Shown piece after piece: positions 1-5,797 of a DNA stretch of 9,283 bases. The notes beneath the pieces were generated by a model. That model did not search any database. It worked only from the letters and a program-made list of their open reading frames with translations, and was not told where the DNA came from. Location of the stretch: assembly GCA_038117265.1 (NCBI GenBank), contig JAYOFO010000090.1:1-9283 (forward strand). The letters are read 5' to 3'. The stretch comes from JAYPUG01 sp038117265 (GTDB lineage: Bacteria > Pseudomonadota > Alphaproteobacteria > UBA6615). A program made the position numbers and the translations under genes. Numbering within the stretch: the stretch's first letter is position 1; every line of letters begins with the position of its first letter.

Positions 1-838
1 CGTCCTCGGCCATGCCGCGTTCGATCGCCTTGCCCAGGAACGCGCTCGTCTCCTTGGCGTAGCGCGCGTCCATGTCCAGGCTCTCGGCGAAGCGCACGGC
101 CATGGCAAGATCCTTGTTCAGGTTGTAGACGCGCGAGCGCGCATCCCACTTGCCCGACAGGATGTGGCGCGGGAAGCGCGCCTCGCTGGCATAGCTGCGC
201 GCGTTCGACTTGTTGAAGACGGCGATCATGTCGTCGAGCTTCAGGCCGGCGCGCTCGGCCATCCGGCCGGCCTCGCAGGTGGTCAGGAAGATCGAATGGG
301 TCACCATGTTGTGCAGTAGCTTCATGGTGTGCCCCGCGCCGACCGCGCCGAGATAGAACAGGTTGTCGGCGATCGCGTCGAGCTTCGTGCGGCAGGCCTC
401 GAAGGTCGCCTCATCGCCGCCGATCATCAGTGTCAGGGTGCCGGCGTCGGCGCCGGTCGCCCCGCCGCTCATCGCGGCGTCGAGATAGGTGATGCCGGCC
501 TCGGCCGCACGCGCGGCAATGCGCTTGGTGTCCTCGGGATAGGAGGTGGTGAAGTCGAACACCACCGTTCCCTTCGCCGCGCGGGCCAGCACGCCGTCCT
601 GGCCCTCGAAGGACTCCTCGATCTCCGGCGTGGCGGGCACCACATAGACCATCATCGCGCCGGCCGCGGCCATTTCGCCCGGGTCGGCGACGACGACGTT
701 CTCCCTGCCCTCGAAGCGGGCGCGGGCGTCGGCGCTGATGTCCCACACGGCGGTGGCGTGTCCCGCCCTGGCGAAGTTTTCGGCGATGCCGCGGCCCATA
801 TTGCCGAGGCCGATGACGCCGACGGTCGGCTTGTCCAT
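1..838 (-). CDS. NAD(P)-dependent beta-hydroxyacid dehydrogenase (3-hydroxyisobutyrate dehydrogenase family), 3' end cut by window
   Basis: This gene encodes an oxidoreductase of the 3-hydroxyisobutyrate / tartronate-semialdehyde / L-threonate dehydrogenase superfamily, which interconverts a short beta-hydroxyacid and its semialdehyde using NAD(P). About 279 residues are visible, close to the usual 285-300, so only the C-terminal tip is missing. The Rossmann motif GLGNMG lies at residues 10-15, the substrate-binding segment DAAMSGGATGAD at 120-131 (usual form DAPVSGG), and the GAGHTMKLLHN motif carries the family's catalytic Lys173 and Asn177. The start ATG follows a purine-rich ribosome site (GGGAGAGAG). 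It begins 29 bp after the GntR gene on the same strand, so the two are probably cotranscribed and the regulator likely senses its substrate or a related metabolite. The substrate cannot be read from the sequence. Confidence 0.9.
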   Translation of the reverse strand, partial: MDKPTVGVIGLGNMGRGIAENFARAGHATAVWDISADARARFEGRENVVVADPGEMAAAGAMMVYVVPATPEIEESFEGQDGVLARAAKGTVVFDFTTSYPEDTKRIAARAAEAGITYLDAAMSGGATGADAGTLTLMIGGDEATFEACRTKLDAIADNLFYLGAVGAGHTMKLLHNMVTHSIFLTTCEAGRMAERAGLKLDDMIAVFNKSNARSYASEARFPRHILSGKWDARSRVYNLNKDLAMAVRFAESLDMDARYAKETSAFLGKAIERGMAED

Positions 839-867
839 GCTCTCTCTCCCGTCTGGATGGCCCGGCG

Positions 868-1644
868 CTAACCGCGCTGGGCGACGTAGGTGTAGTCGGT
901 CGTGTTGCAGCGGCTGACCCGCCATTCGATGGGCCGGCCGTCGATGGTCAGTGCCACCCGATCGATCTCGAGCAGCGGCGCACCGGGCAGCACGCCCAGG
1001 AGCTGTGCCTCGAGCGGCTCGGCCGCCACGGCGCTGACGGACTCGCTCGCCTTGGCGACGGTCACGCCGTAATCCCTTTGGAAGATTCGGTACAGGTTTT
1101 CGGGCAGCTTCTCGTCCGGGTCGAGCCCGGCGAACATCGTGTTCGGCAGGGTCAGCCGTTCGACGATCACCGGCTTGTCGTGGAGCGCGCGCACGCGGTG
1201 CAGCGCGATGACCTGTTCGTCGCGCGCCAACGCCAGCCGTTCGCGCTCGGTCTCGGTGGCGACCCGGCGTTCGCTGGCGAGCACGCGGCTGACCGGCATG
1301 GTGCACGTGCCGTCGCGGCCGACGAGGTTGAAATACAGGAACAGCGCGCGCCGTTCGGTGTGTTCGGAAACGAAGGTGCCCAGGCCCTGGCGGCGCTCCA
1401 GCAGGTGCTCCGCCACCATGTCGTTGAGCGCCTTGCGCACGGTGCCCTGGCTGACCGAAAGCTCGCGCGCGAGCTCGAATTCGCTGGGCAGCGCGTCGCC
1501 CGGTTTCCAGTAATTGTCGAGCAGCCGCCTGCGGATGACCTCTTCGACCTGGGCGTAGAGCGGCTTGCCCGGCGCGCGCTTGAACCGCGGGGCGCGTTCG
1601 CCGCGGCCCGAATCGGACTTCGTCCTGTCGGTCTTGCCGGCCAT
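868..1644 (-). CDS. GntR-family transcriptional regulator, HutC/UTRA type
   Basis: This is a 258-residue cytoplasmic DNA-binding repressor or activator. An N-terminal winged helix-turn-helix spans about residues 28-94, including the typical PLYAQVEEVIRRRL start, LPSEFELARELSVSQGTVRKAL recognition region split across 53-73, and the wing RRQGLGTFV (84-92). A UTRA ligand-binding domain follows at about 100-255 and ends in the characteristic PIEWRVSRCNTTDYTYV segment. The frame stays open upstream to 1845, but the ATG at 1644 is preferred: it gives the usual family length, has a GGGGAACGAAG ribosome site, and lies about 38 nt after the predicted transcription start. The longer version would run through the promoter and into the divergent hprK start. 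It heads a two-gene operon with the dehydrogenase. The effector is unknown; HutC-type regulators generally bind small organic acids or sugars. Confidence 0.92.
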   Translation of the reverse strand: MAGKTDRTKSDSGRGERAPRFKRAPGKPLYAQVEEVIRRRLLDNYWKPGDALPSEFELARELSVSQGTVRKALNDMVAEHLLERRQGLGTFVSEHTERRALFLYFNLVGRDGTCTMPVSRVLASERRVATETERERLALARDEQVIALHRVRALHDKPVIVERLTLPNTMFAGLDPDEKLPENLYRIFQRDYGVTVAKASESVSAVAAEPLEAQLLGVLPGAPLLEIDRVALTIDGRPIEWRVSRCNTTDYTYVAQRG

Positions 1645-1688
1645 GTAGCTGCTTCGTTCCCCCGCCGGCACACCCGACCGGCGCAGCC

Positions 1689-1718
1689 CTAATACGTCGC
1701 CCCGAACGCCAGCGTCAA
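1689..1718 (-). promoter_or_regulatory. Predicted sigma-70 promoter of the gntR-dehydrogenase operon
   Basis: On the minus strand TTGACG (1713-1718, 5 of 6 matches to the -35 consensus) is followed after 18 bp by TATTAG (1689-1694, 4 of 6). Transcription would start near 1682, giving a leader of about 38 nt before the ATG at 1644. It lies in the 171-bp divergent spacer shared with hprK. An inverted repeat, CGCCGG-N9-CCGGCG (1663-1683), falls just downstream of the predicted start and could be an autoregulatory operator, though in such GC-rich DNA it may be chance. Confidence 0.5.
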
Positions 1719-1815
1719 TGTACCGCGGTTCGACATGTCCGCGCCCGTCGCCAGCCCGTGGCGCGCGATATACCATGGCGGCGATGCGGCAGCCTTTCAT
1801 CCCGGGTGAGTGCAA

Positions 1816-2283
1816 ATGACGGAATCCGCGCCGGTACGCCTGCACGCGACCTGCGTGGCGCTCGATGACGGGGCGGGCGCCTGGCAGGGCGTGCTGTTGC
1901 GCGGTCCTTCGGGTGCGGGCAAGTCGGACCTGGCGCTTCGGCTGATCGAGGCGGGGGCGCGGCTGGTCGCCGACGACCTGACGGAGATCGTGGGTAACGG
2001 CGGGATTGCGGTCGCGCGCGCGGCGGCGGACATGGCGGGCCAGCTCGAGGTTCGGGGGCTGGGCATCGTCGACGTGCCGTCGTGTCCGTCCGCGCCCCTG
2101 CGGCTGGTTTGCGACCTGGTTCCGGCAACCGACGTGCCGCGGCAGCCCGAGGCAGAGACCGTCGAGGTGGCGGGCATCCCTGTACCCCGGTTCCGTCTGG
2201 CTCCGTTCGAGGCTTCCGCCCCGACCAAGGTTCGCCTTGGTGTCGGACTGGCGGTGCGCGGTATACTGGGCCTTCCCGCTTGA
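1816..2283 (+). CDS. hprK: HPr kinase/phosphorylase, short alphaproteobacterial form
   Basis: This bifunctional enzyme phosphorylates HPr on its regulatory serine with ATP and can reverse the reaction, setting the state of the regulatory PTS. The protein has 155 residues, about half the Firmicutes enzyme: it is only the catalytic P-loop domain, as is usual in alphaproteobacteria. Visible motifs are the active-site histidine in RLHAT (His10), Walker A GPSGAGKS (30-37), the acidic pair in LVADD (Asp53-Asp54), and the family signature LEVRGLGIVDV (77-87). ATG 1816 is chosen because GGTGAG sits 5 nt upstream; the in-frame GTG at 1810 lies inside that ribosome site. It is the first gene of hprK-rapZ-manX-ptsH, and its substrate HPr is encoded three genes downstream. 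A GATATACC -10-like element lies at 1767-1774, without a good -35 box. Confidence 0.95.
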   Translation: MTESAPVRLHATCVALDDGAGAWQGVLLRGPSGAGKSDLALRLIEAGARLVADDLTEIVGNGGIAVARAAADMAGQLEVRGLGIVDVPSCPSAPLRLVCDLVPATDVPRQPEAETVEVAGIPVPRFRLAPFEASAPTKVRLGVGLAVRGILGLPA

Positions 2284-2296
2284 TCAGGTTTTCGCG

Positions 2297-3226
2297 ATGA
2301 CCGGAGCCCCCACCACCAATGCCACATCAGCCAGCGCCCCGGCGCTCGCGGGGCGCGTGCTGGTGGTGACCGGCCTGTCGGGGGCGGGCCGGACCACTGC
2401 GCTCAAGGTTCTCGAAGATATGAACTGCGAGGCGGTCGACAATCTGCCCATGCGTCTGCTGGCGACGCTTGTGGGCCAGGGCCCCGCGCCGGGGCGGGGA
2501 CTGGCCATCGGGATGGACGTGCGCACCCGCGATTTCGACGCCGGCGCCTTTGCCCAGGAGATCGAGGGGTTGCGCCGCGACGCCGCGTTCCCGATCGAGC
2601 TCGTGTTCCTCGATTGCGACGACGACGTGATCGAGCGCCGCTACACCGAGACGCGCCGGATGCATCCCATGGCGAGCGACCGGCCGCTCCCCGACGGCAT
2701 CGCGGCGGAGCGCCGGCTGCTGTCGCCGCTGCGCGAGACGGCGGGGATCGTCATCGACACCAGCCGCTCCAACATCCACGAATTCGCACGCCTGCTGCGC
2801 GACCGGCTTGTCGGCAGCCCTGCGGGCGAGGTCAACGTGCTGGTCAGTTCCTTCTCGTACCGCAACGGTGTTCCGCGCGATGCGGACCTGGTGATCGATG
2901 TCCGGTTTCTGCGCAATCCCCACTATGTGGCCGAGCTGCGCCCGCTGACGGGGCGCGATCCGGGGGTCGGCGACTATGTCGCCGGGGATCCCGACTTCGA
3001 CACCTTCTTCGAACGCCTGACCGACCTGCTCGCGCTGCTTCTGCCGCGGTTCAGCGAGGAGGGCAAAAGCTACCTGACGGTTGCCATCGGCTGTACCGGC
3101 GGGCGGCATCGCTCGGTCTATGTGGCCGAGCGGCTGAAGGCCTGGTTCTCCGACCGGACGGCACGGGTCGACATCCGGCATCGCGAACTGCCGTTCGATC
3201 CGGCCGACGAAGGACAATCTCGATGA
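2297..3226 (+). CDS. rapZ: RapZ/YvcJ family P-loop nucleotide-binding protein
   Basis: A 309-residue protein of the RapZ (YhbJ/YvcJ, UPF0042) family. In Escherichia coli RapZ binds the sRNAs GlmY/GlmZ and controls glucosamine-6-phosphate synthase; its role in alphaproteobacteria is much less clear, so only the family call is firm. The N-terminal P-loop reads GLSGAGRT (26-33), with Arg32 where the Walker lysine usually stands, followed by the family-typical ALKVLEDMNCEAVDNLP (35-51). A Walker B-like strand ELVFLD lies at 101-106. The C-terminal domain carries RFLRNPHYV, LRPLTGRD and the anion-binding loop GCTGGRHRSV (265-274). The protein ends shortly after RHRELPF and lacks the lysine/arginine-rich tail of the enterobacterial protein. 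The start ATG is 13 bp after hprK, with AGG 8 nt upstream. The stop codon overlaps the manX start (ATGA), indicating translational coupling. Confidence 0.94.
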   Translation: MTGAPTTNATSASAPALAGRVLVVTGLSGAGRTTALKVLEDMNCEAVDNLPMRLLATLVGQGPAPGRGLAIGMDVRTRDFDAGAFAQEIEGLRRDAAFPIELVFLDCDDDVIERRYTETRRMHPMASDRPLPDGIAAERRLLSPLRETAGIVIDTSRSNIHEFARLLRDRLVGSPAGEVNVLVSSFSYRNGVPRDADLVIDVRFLRNPHYVAELRPLTGRDPGVGDYVAGDPDFDTFFERLTDLLALLLPRFSEEGKSYLTVAIGCTGGRHRSVYVAERLKAWFSDRTARVDIRHRELPFDPADEGQSR

Positions 3227-3642
3227 TCGGTCTCGTGCTCGTGACCCATGGCCGCCTGGCGAACGAATTCCGTGCCGCGCTCGAGCACGTGGTCGGTGCG
3301 CAGGAACGGCTCGAGACCATCTCCATCGGCGCCGACGACGATATGGAGATGCGCCGGAAGGACATTGTCGAGGCGGTCGGCCGCGTCGGCGAGGGAGACG
3401 GCGTGATCGTGCTGACCGACATGTTCGGCGGCACGCCGTCGAACCTGGCAATCTCGATCATGGACGCGCCGGGCGGTGCCGACCGCGTCGAGGTCATCGC
3501 CGGACTCAACCTGCCGATGCTGATCAAGCTGGCGCGATCGCGCGGTGACATGCCCCTCGACGCGCTGGTCGCAGCCGCGCAGGAGGCGGGTCGCAAGTAC
3601 ATCAACGTAGCGTCGGCCCTGCTGGGCCAGAAGACCGGCTGA
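3223..3642 (+). CDS. manX: PTS EIIA component of the mannose family (regulatory EIIA-Man)
   Basis: A 139-residue soluble phosphocarrier of the PTS EIIA-Man fold. His9, in the N-terminal segment MIGLVLVTHG, is the expected phosphorylation site, receiving phosphate from HPr. The second signature, LTDMFGGTPSNLA (64-76), carries the conserved active-site aspartate (Asp66). The length matches a stand-alone EIIA domain. No EIIB, EIIC or EIID partner is encoded nearby, so it probably acts as a signalling protein rather than in sugar uptake, as proposed for the incomplete PTS of other alphaproteobacteria. The start overlaps the rapZ stop by 4 bp, with GAAGGA 8 nt upstream as ribosome site. The symbol manX is the one used for this gene in rhizobial clusters; ptsM or manXa would be equivalent. 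Confidence 0.94.
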   Translation: MIGLVLVTHGRLANEFRAALEHVVGAQERLETISIGADDDMEMRRKDIVEAVGRVGEGDGVIVLTDMFGGTPSNLAISIMDAPGGADRVEVIAGLNLPMLIKLARSRGDMPLDALVAAAQEAGRKYINVASALLGQKTG

Positions 3643-3649
3643 ACGGCCC

Positions 3650-3928
3650 GTGGCGGATGCAGTCCTCGTGCGGACCGTATTGGTCGGCAACGTTCGCGGG
3701 CTGCATGCGCGTGCCGCGGCCGGTTTCGTGAAGCTCGCCGAGAGCTTTGACGCCGAGGTCGAGGTGGCCAAGGACGGCGCGACGGTGCCCGGGACCTCGA
3801 TCATGGGGCTGATGATGCTGGCCGCCGCAAAGGGCACCGAGATCGAAATCCGCGCCCGAGGCCGGCAAGCCGCCGATGCGCTCGAAGCGTTGGCGGCGCT
3901 GGTGGCTGACAAGTTTGGGGAGGAATAG
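3650..3928 (+). CDS. ptsH: HPr phosphocarrier protein
   Basis: A 92-residue HPr, the small histidine phosphocarrier between enzyme I and EIIA. The catalytic histidine is His19 in RGLHARAAA, and the regulatory serine is Ser50 in GTSIMGLMML, the predicted target of the HprK encoded in the same operon. Both phosphorylation sites are intact. The start is a GTG only 7 nt after the manX stop, with no clear ribosome site, so translation probably depends on coupling to manX; an in-frame GTG at 3668 is a less likely alternative. The stop codon runs almost directly into the strong terminator hairpin, marking this as the last gene of the operon. Similar proteins are called NPr/PtsO when part of the nitrogen PTS; the adjacent hprK and the SIMG serine motif favour an HPr-type function. 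Confidence 0.94.
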   Translation: MADAVLVRTVLVGNVRGLHARAAAGFVKLAESFDAEVEVAKDGATVPGTSIMGLMMLAAAKGTEIEIRARGRQAADALEALAALVADKFGEE

Positions 3929-3929
3929 A

Positions 3930-3956
3930 AAACGGCGCCCCGGAGGGGCGCCGTTT
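3930..3956. terminator. Bidirectional intrinsic terminator between ptsH and the porin gene
   Basis: A perfect 12-bp inverted repeat, AAACGGCGCCCC (3930-3941) and GGGGCGCCGTTT (3945-3956), is separated by a GGA loop and starts just after the ptsH stop. On the plus strand it ends in TTT. On the minus strand it ends in TTTT followed by CTATT, so it can stop transcripts from both converging genes; the minus direction has the better T-tract. It lies 28 bp beyond the porin stop codon. Confidence 0.9.
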
Positions 3957-3984
3957 CGTCCGGTTTCCGGCCCTTTTTCGAGGG

Positions 3985-5124
3985 CTAGAAGTTGAACTGG
4001 TTGGTGATGATGAACGCCGTGGCGTCCTGATTGACGTTCGCGGCCGTGGCGTTGATGTTGACGGCGTCGGCCAGGTAGAGGGTTCCCGACAGGTCCCAGC
4101 CCGGCGCGAGCGTGTAGGCCACATCCAGCGAGATCAGGTCGACATCGGTGTCGCCGCCCGAACCGGCAGCGTTGCTGACCGAGCTCTGGAAGTAGTTGAG
4201 GCTGACGCCGTAGGGCCCGCTCTTGTACGAACCGCCGACCGACCAATACGCCCCGGCATCCGCGCCGGCGTTGATGGCGGCCTGGGTAAGGCCGAAATCG
4301 GCGAAGTCGACATAGCCGGCGCCGAGGCCGAAGGCGCCGAACGTCACGATGCCGCCGACGGCGATGGTTTCCAGATCGCCCTCGGTGTTGGCACCCGAGG
4401 CGGTCTCGCTGTCGCCGAATTCGCCGGTCAGGCTGAGGACGACGGACACGTCGTCGAACTTGCCCTCCCAGTTGGCGCCGAGGCCGATGACGTTCTCGAA
4501 GTCGCCGTCATTGTCGGTGTCGAGCGTCGCGGGCTGGCCCGAGACCTCGCCGGTGTCCGGCGTCAGCGAGGCGCCGAGCTGGAAGCCGCCGAAGCGCGGG
4601 GTGAAATAGATCACCTTGGTGGCGTCGCCGGTCTGGGTGTTGCCGGTCGCCGAGATCGCGCGGCCCGTGCCGAAGCCGATATAGTCGGCGGCATCGCCGT
4701 CCGGCCCGGCCCGGCCCACCAGGATATTGTCGCCCTCGACGAACATCCGATCGGTCGCGTCGTCCTGGTCGCCCATCTCGACGCGGCCCCAAACCGGGCT
4801 GTCGATGAATGCCCAGACCTCGTCGGCATTCGTGCCGTCGCCGCCGCCGGCATTCAGTTCGATGCTGACACCGTACATCATGCCGTTGTCGGCCGTGTTC
4901 GAGGCCTCGACGAAGATCTCCGTCTCGTCGACCGAGAATCCGTAGCCCCGCCCGTTGCCGGCCGAGACGTCCTGGTCCACCGCGACGACCTGGAAGCGCA
5001 TTTCGCCGCCCAGCGTGACCGACATCGAATCCTCCGATCCCACGCTCCCCGCGAAAGACGGGGCGCTCACCACCGCAGCCGCGACAAGCGCGCTCGTGCC
5101 GAGCAATAGTTTCTTCGTATTCAT
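3985..5124 (-). CDS. Outer-membrane porin (Gram-negative porin family)
   Basis: A 379-residue precursor of a trimeric-type beta-barrel porin, expected in the outer membrane as a diffusion channel for small solutes. Residues 1-25 form a Sec signal peptide (MNTKK, hydrophobic core, cleavage after PSFA). The mature protein alternates glycine-rich, aromatic-flanked strands with acidic, Asn/Asp-rich loops and ends in NQFNF, the terminal phenylalanine recognised by the BAM machinery. Strand-like segments include GGEMRFQVVAV (39-49), WGRVEMGDQDD (112-122, a typical porin motif) and YWSVGGSYKSGPYGVSLNY (293-311). Residues 202-210 (DTDNDGDFE) resemble a calcium-binding DxDxDG loop. The ATG at 5124 is chosen for the signal peptide and the GGAGA ribosome site; the frame stays open upstream to 5310. 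The gene is transcribed toward ptsH and interrupts the ptsH-ahcY neighbourhood. Solute specificity cannot be inferred. Confidence 0.92.
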   Translation of the reverse strand: MNTKKLLLGTSALVAAAVVSAPSFAGSVGSEDSMSVTLGGEMRFQVVAVDQDVSAGNGRGYGFSVDETEIFVEASNTADNGMMYGVSIELNAGGGDGTNADEVWAFIDSPVWGRVEMGDQDDATDRMFVEGDNILVGRAGPDGDAADYIGFGTGRAISATGNTQTGDATKVIYFTPRFGGFQLGASLTPDTGEVSGQPATLDTDNDGDFENVIGLGANWEGKFDDVSVVLSLTGEFGDSETASGANTEGDLETIAVGGIVTFGAFGLGAGYVDFADFGLTQAAINAGADAGAYWSVGGSYKSGPYGVSLNYFQSSVSNAAGSGGDTDVDLISLDVAYTLAPGWDLSGTLYLADAVNINATAANVNQDATAFIITNQFNF

Positions 5125-5144
5125 GGTAAATCTCCAACTGTGGT

Positions 5145-5161
5145 CCGGCGCTGCGCGCCGG
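5145..5161 (-). promoter_or_regulatory. Hairpin in the porin 5' leader just upstream of the ribosome site
   Basis: A perfect 7-bp stem, CCGGCGC/GCGCCGG, closes a 3-nt loop about ten bases upstream of the porin GGAGA ribosome site. A second inverted repeat, CCGAAA (5177-5182) with TTTCGG (5198-5203), lies further upstream in the same leader. The first could stabilise the porin mRNA or affect ribosome access. There is no T-tract, so it is not an obvious attenuator. Confidence 0.35.
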
Positions 5162-5343
5162 AAATTCCTTAGACATCCGAAACCCCGTCCCCGGCCCTTT
5201 CGGTTCGGGTTCAAGGCGGTGCGTCCTCCACGTGAGTTGGATTTTGGCTTTTGATGATTATTGAGTAAGAGGAACTGGTTTAACCCTAGGCGCACATCAC
5301 GGATTCGCAAAACGTATGCGCTGTCTTTGTAGAGTTTATTTAG

Positions 5344-5358
5344 TTAATGTTGCGTTAA
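5344..5358 (-). promoter_or_regulatory. Candidate CtrA-binding site (TTAA-N7-TTAA)
   Basis: Two TTAA tetramers (5344-5347 and 5355-5358) are separated by exactly 7 bp, the spacing of the full CtrA recognition sequence TTAA-N7-TTAA known from Caulobacter and related alphaproteobacteria. Read on the minus strand the second half-site continues with C (TTAAC), which is the extended consensus. The site is about 220 bp upstream of the porin start and 440 bp upstream of ahcY. It sits in the AT-rich island, where chance matches are more likely than elsewhere in the window. A further lone TTAA is at 5280-5283. Confidence 0.5.
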
Positions 5359-5718
5359 TGCTTCACATAACTGGCCGATCTGCAAGTGTTTTGGGCAGGT
5401 GTGTATATTTGCTGTGCAGAGAAGCAACAATGGTCCATCGGCGCGACACCGACGCGGGCCGTGCCCCCGAGTGGAACCTGCTTCGACACGATTTGACCTG
5501 CGAAGCGATGTGCGCTGGACGGCGCGTTGGATCGACGCCATCGGATTGCGTTCGTGGGGCTGATTAGAGCCCGCCCGTTACAGACGGGTTGGCCGTGGGT
5601 GACGCGCGTGTTTCAGGGGCGGCGGGCATGGCCGGATTGTCGGATTCGGGATGCCCGTTGCATTTTGACATCGAGAAAATGGGCAACGGTCGTGGGACGC
5701 GACCCGTCCGGCCGTCGG

Positions 5719-5747
5719 TTGTGACCATGTGCCCGCTCTGCTATACG
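5719..5747 (+). promoter_or_regulatory. Predicted housekeeping promoter of ahcY
   Basis: TTGTGA (5719-5724, 4 of 6 matches to the -35 consensus) is followed after 17 bp by TATACG (5742-5747, 4 of 6) within GCTATAC, which resembles the GCTA-type -10 element of alphaproteobacterial housekeeping promoters. Transcription would start near 5754, giving a leader of about 44 nt, too short for the known S-adenosylhomocysteine riboswitch architecture. Confidence 0.5.
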
Positions 5748-5797
5748 CCGCTTCCAGACGGGCGCACGCCCGAGAGAATTCTATCCGGAGTCACACT

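Larger units (their letters stand above)
5125..5797. other. 673-bp intergenic region between divergent porin and ahcY genes
   Basis: This is the longest non-coding stretch of the window. From the porin side it holds a structured porin leader (5125-5220), an AT-rich island at 5221-5430 (about 43% GC by hand count) containing the CtrA-like box, a GC-rich block (5431-5718) in which I recognise no gene, and the probable ahcY promoter with a short leader (5719-5797). A TATATT -10-like hexamer at 5404-5409 on the plus strand lacks a good -35 box. GANTC sites occur at 5302-5306, 5643-5647 and 5788-5792. I could not assign a convincing porin promoter on the minus strand, although it presumably lies in the AT-rich island. 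Confidence 0.7.

Noticed and set aside
329..871. A 180-codon plus-strand frame opposite the dehydrogenase gene
   Set aside because: It is the antisense of a gene with clear Rossmann and catalytic motifs; its His/Gly/Ala/Arg-rich translation is typical of a shadow frame.
1810..1815. GTG at 1810 as the hprK start
   Set aside because: It overlaps the GGTGAG ribosome site, which is correctly spaced for the ATG at 1816.
5316..5567. An 83-codon plus-strand frame starting in the AT-rich island
   Set aside because: No ribosome site precedes the ATG at 5316, the composition is atypical, and the frame crosses the presumed porin control region. Only the shorter 5430-5567 part is kept, as a weak possibility under findings.
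5665..5670. Perfect TTGACA hexamer upstream of ahcY
   Set aside because: No acceptable -10 element lies 16-18 bp downstream (the 17-bp position reads GGTCGT), so the pair at 5719-5747 was preferred.
5754..5797. S-adenosylhomocysteine riboswitch upstream of ahcY
   Set aside because: I looked through 5430-5797 for the conserved GAGGAGCGCTGC and CAGGCTCG segments and found neither. The predicted leader is also too short.
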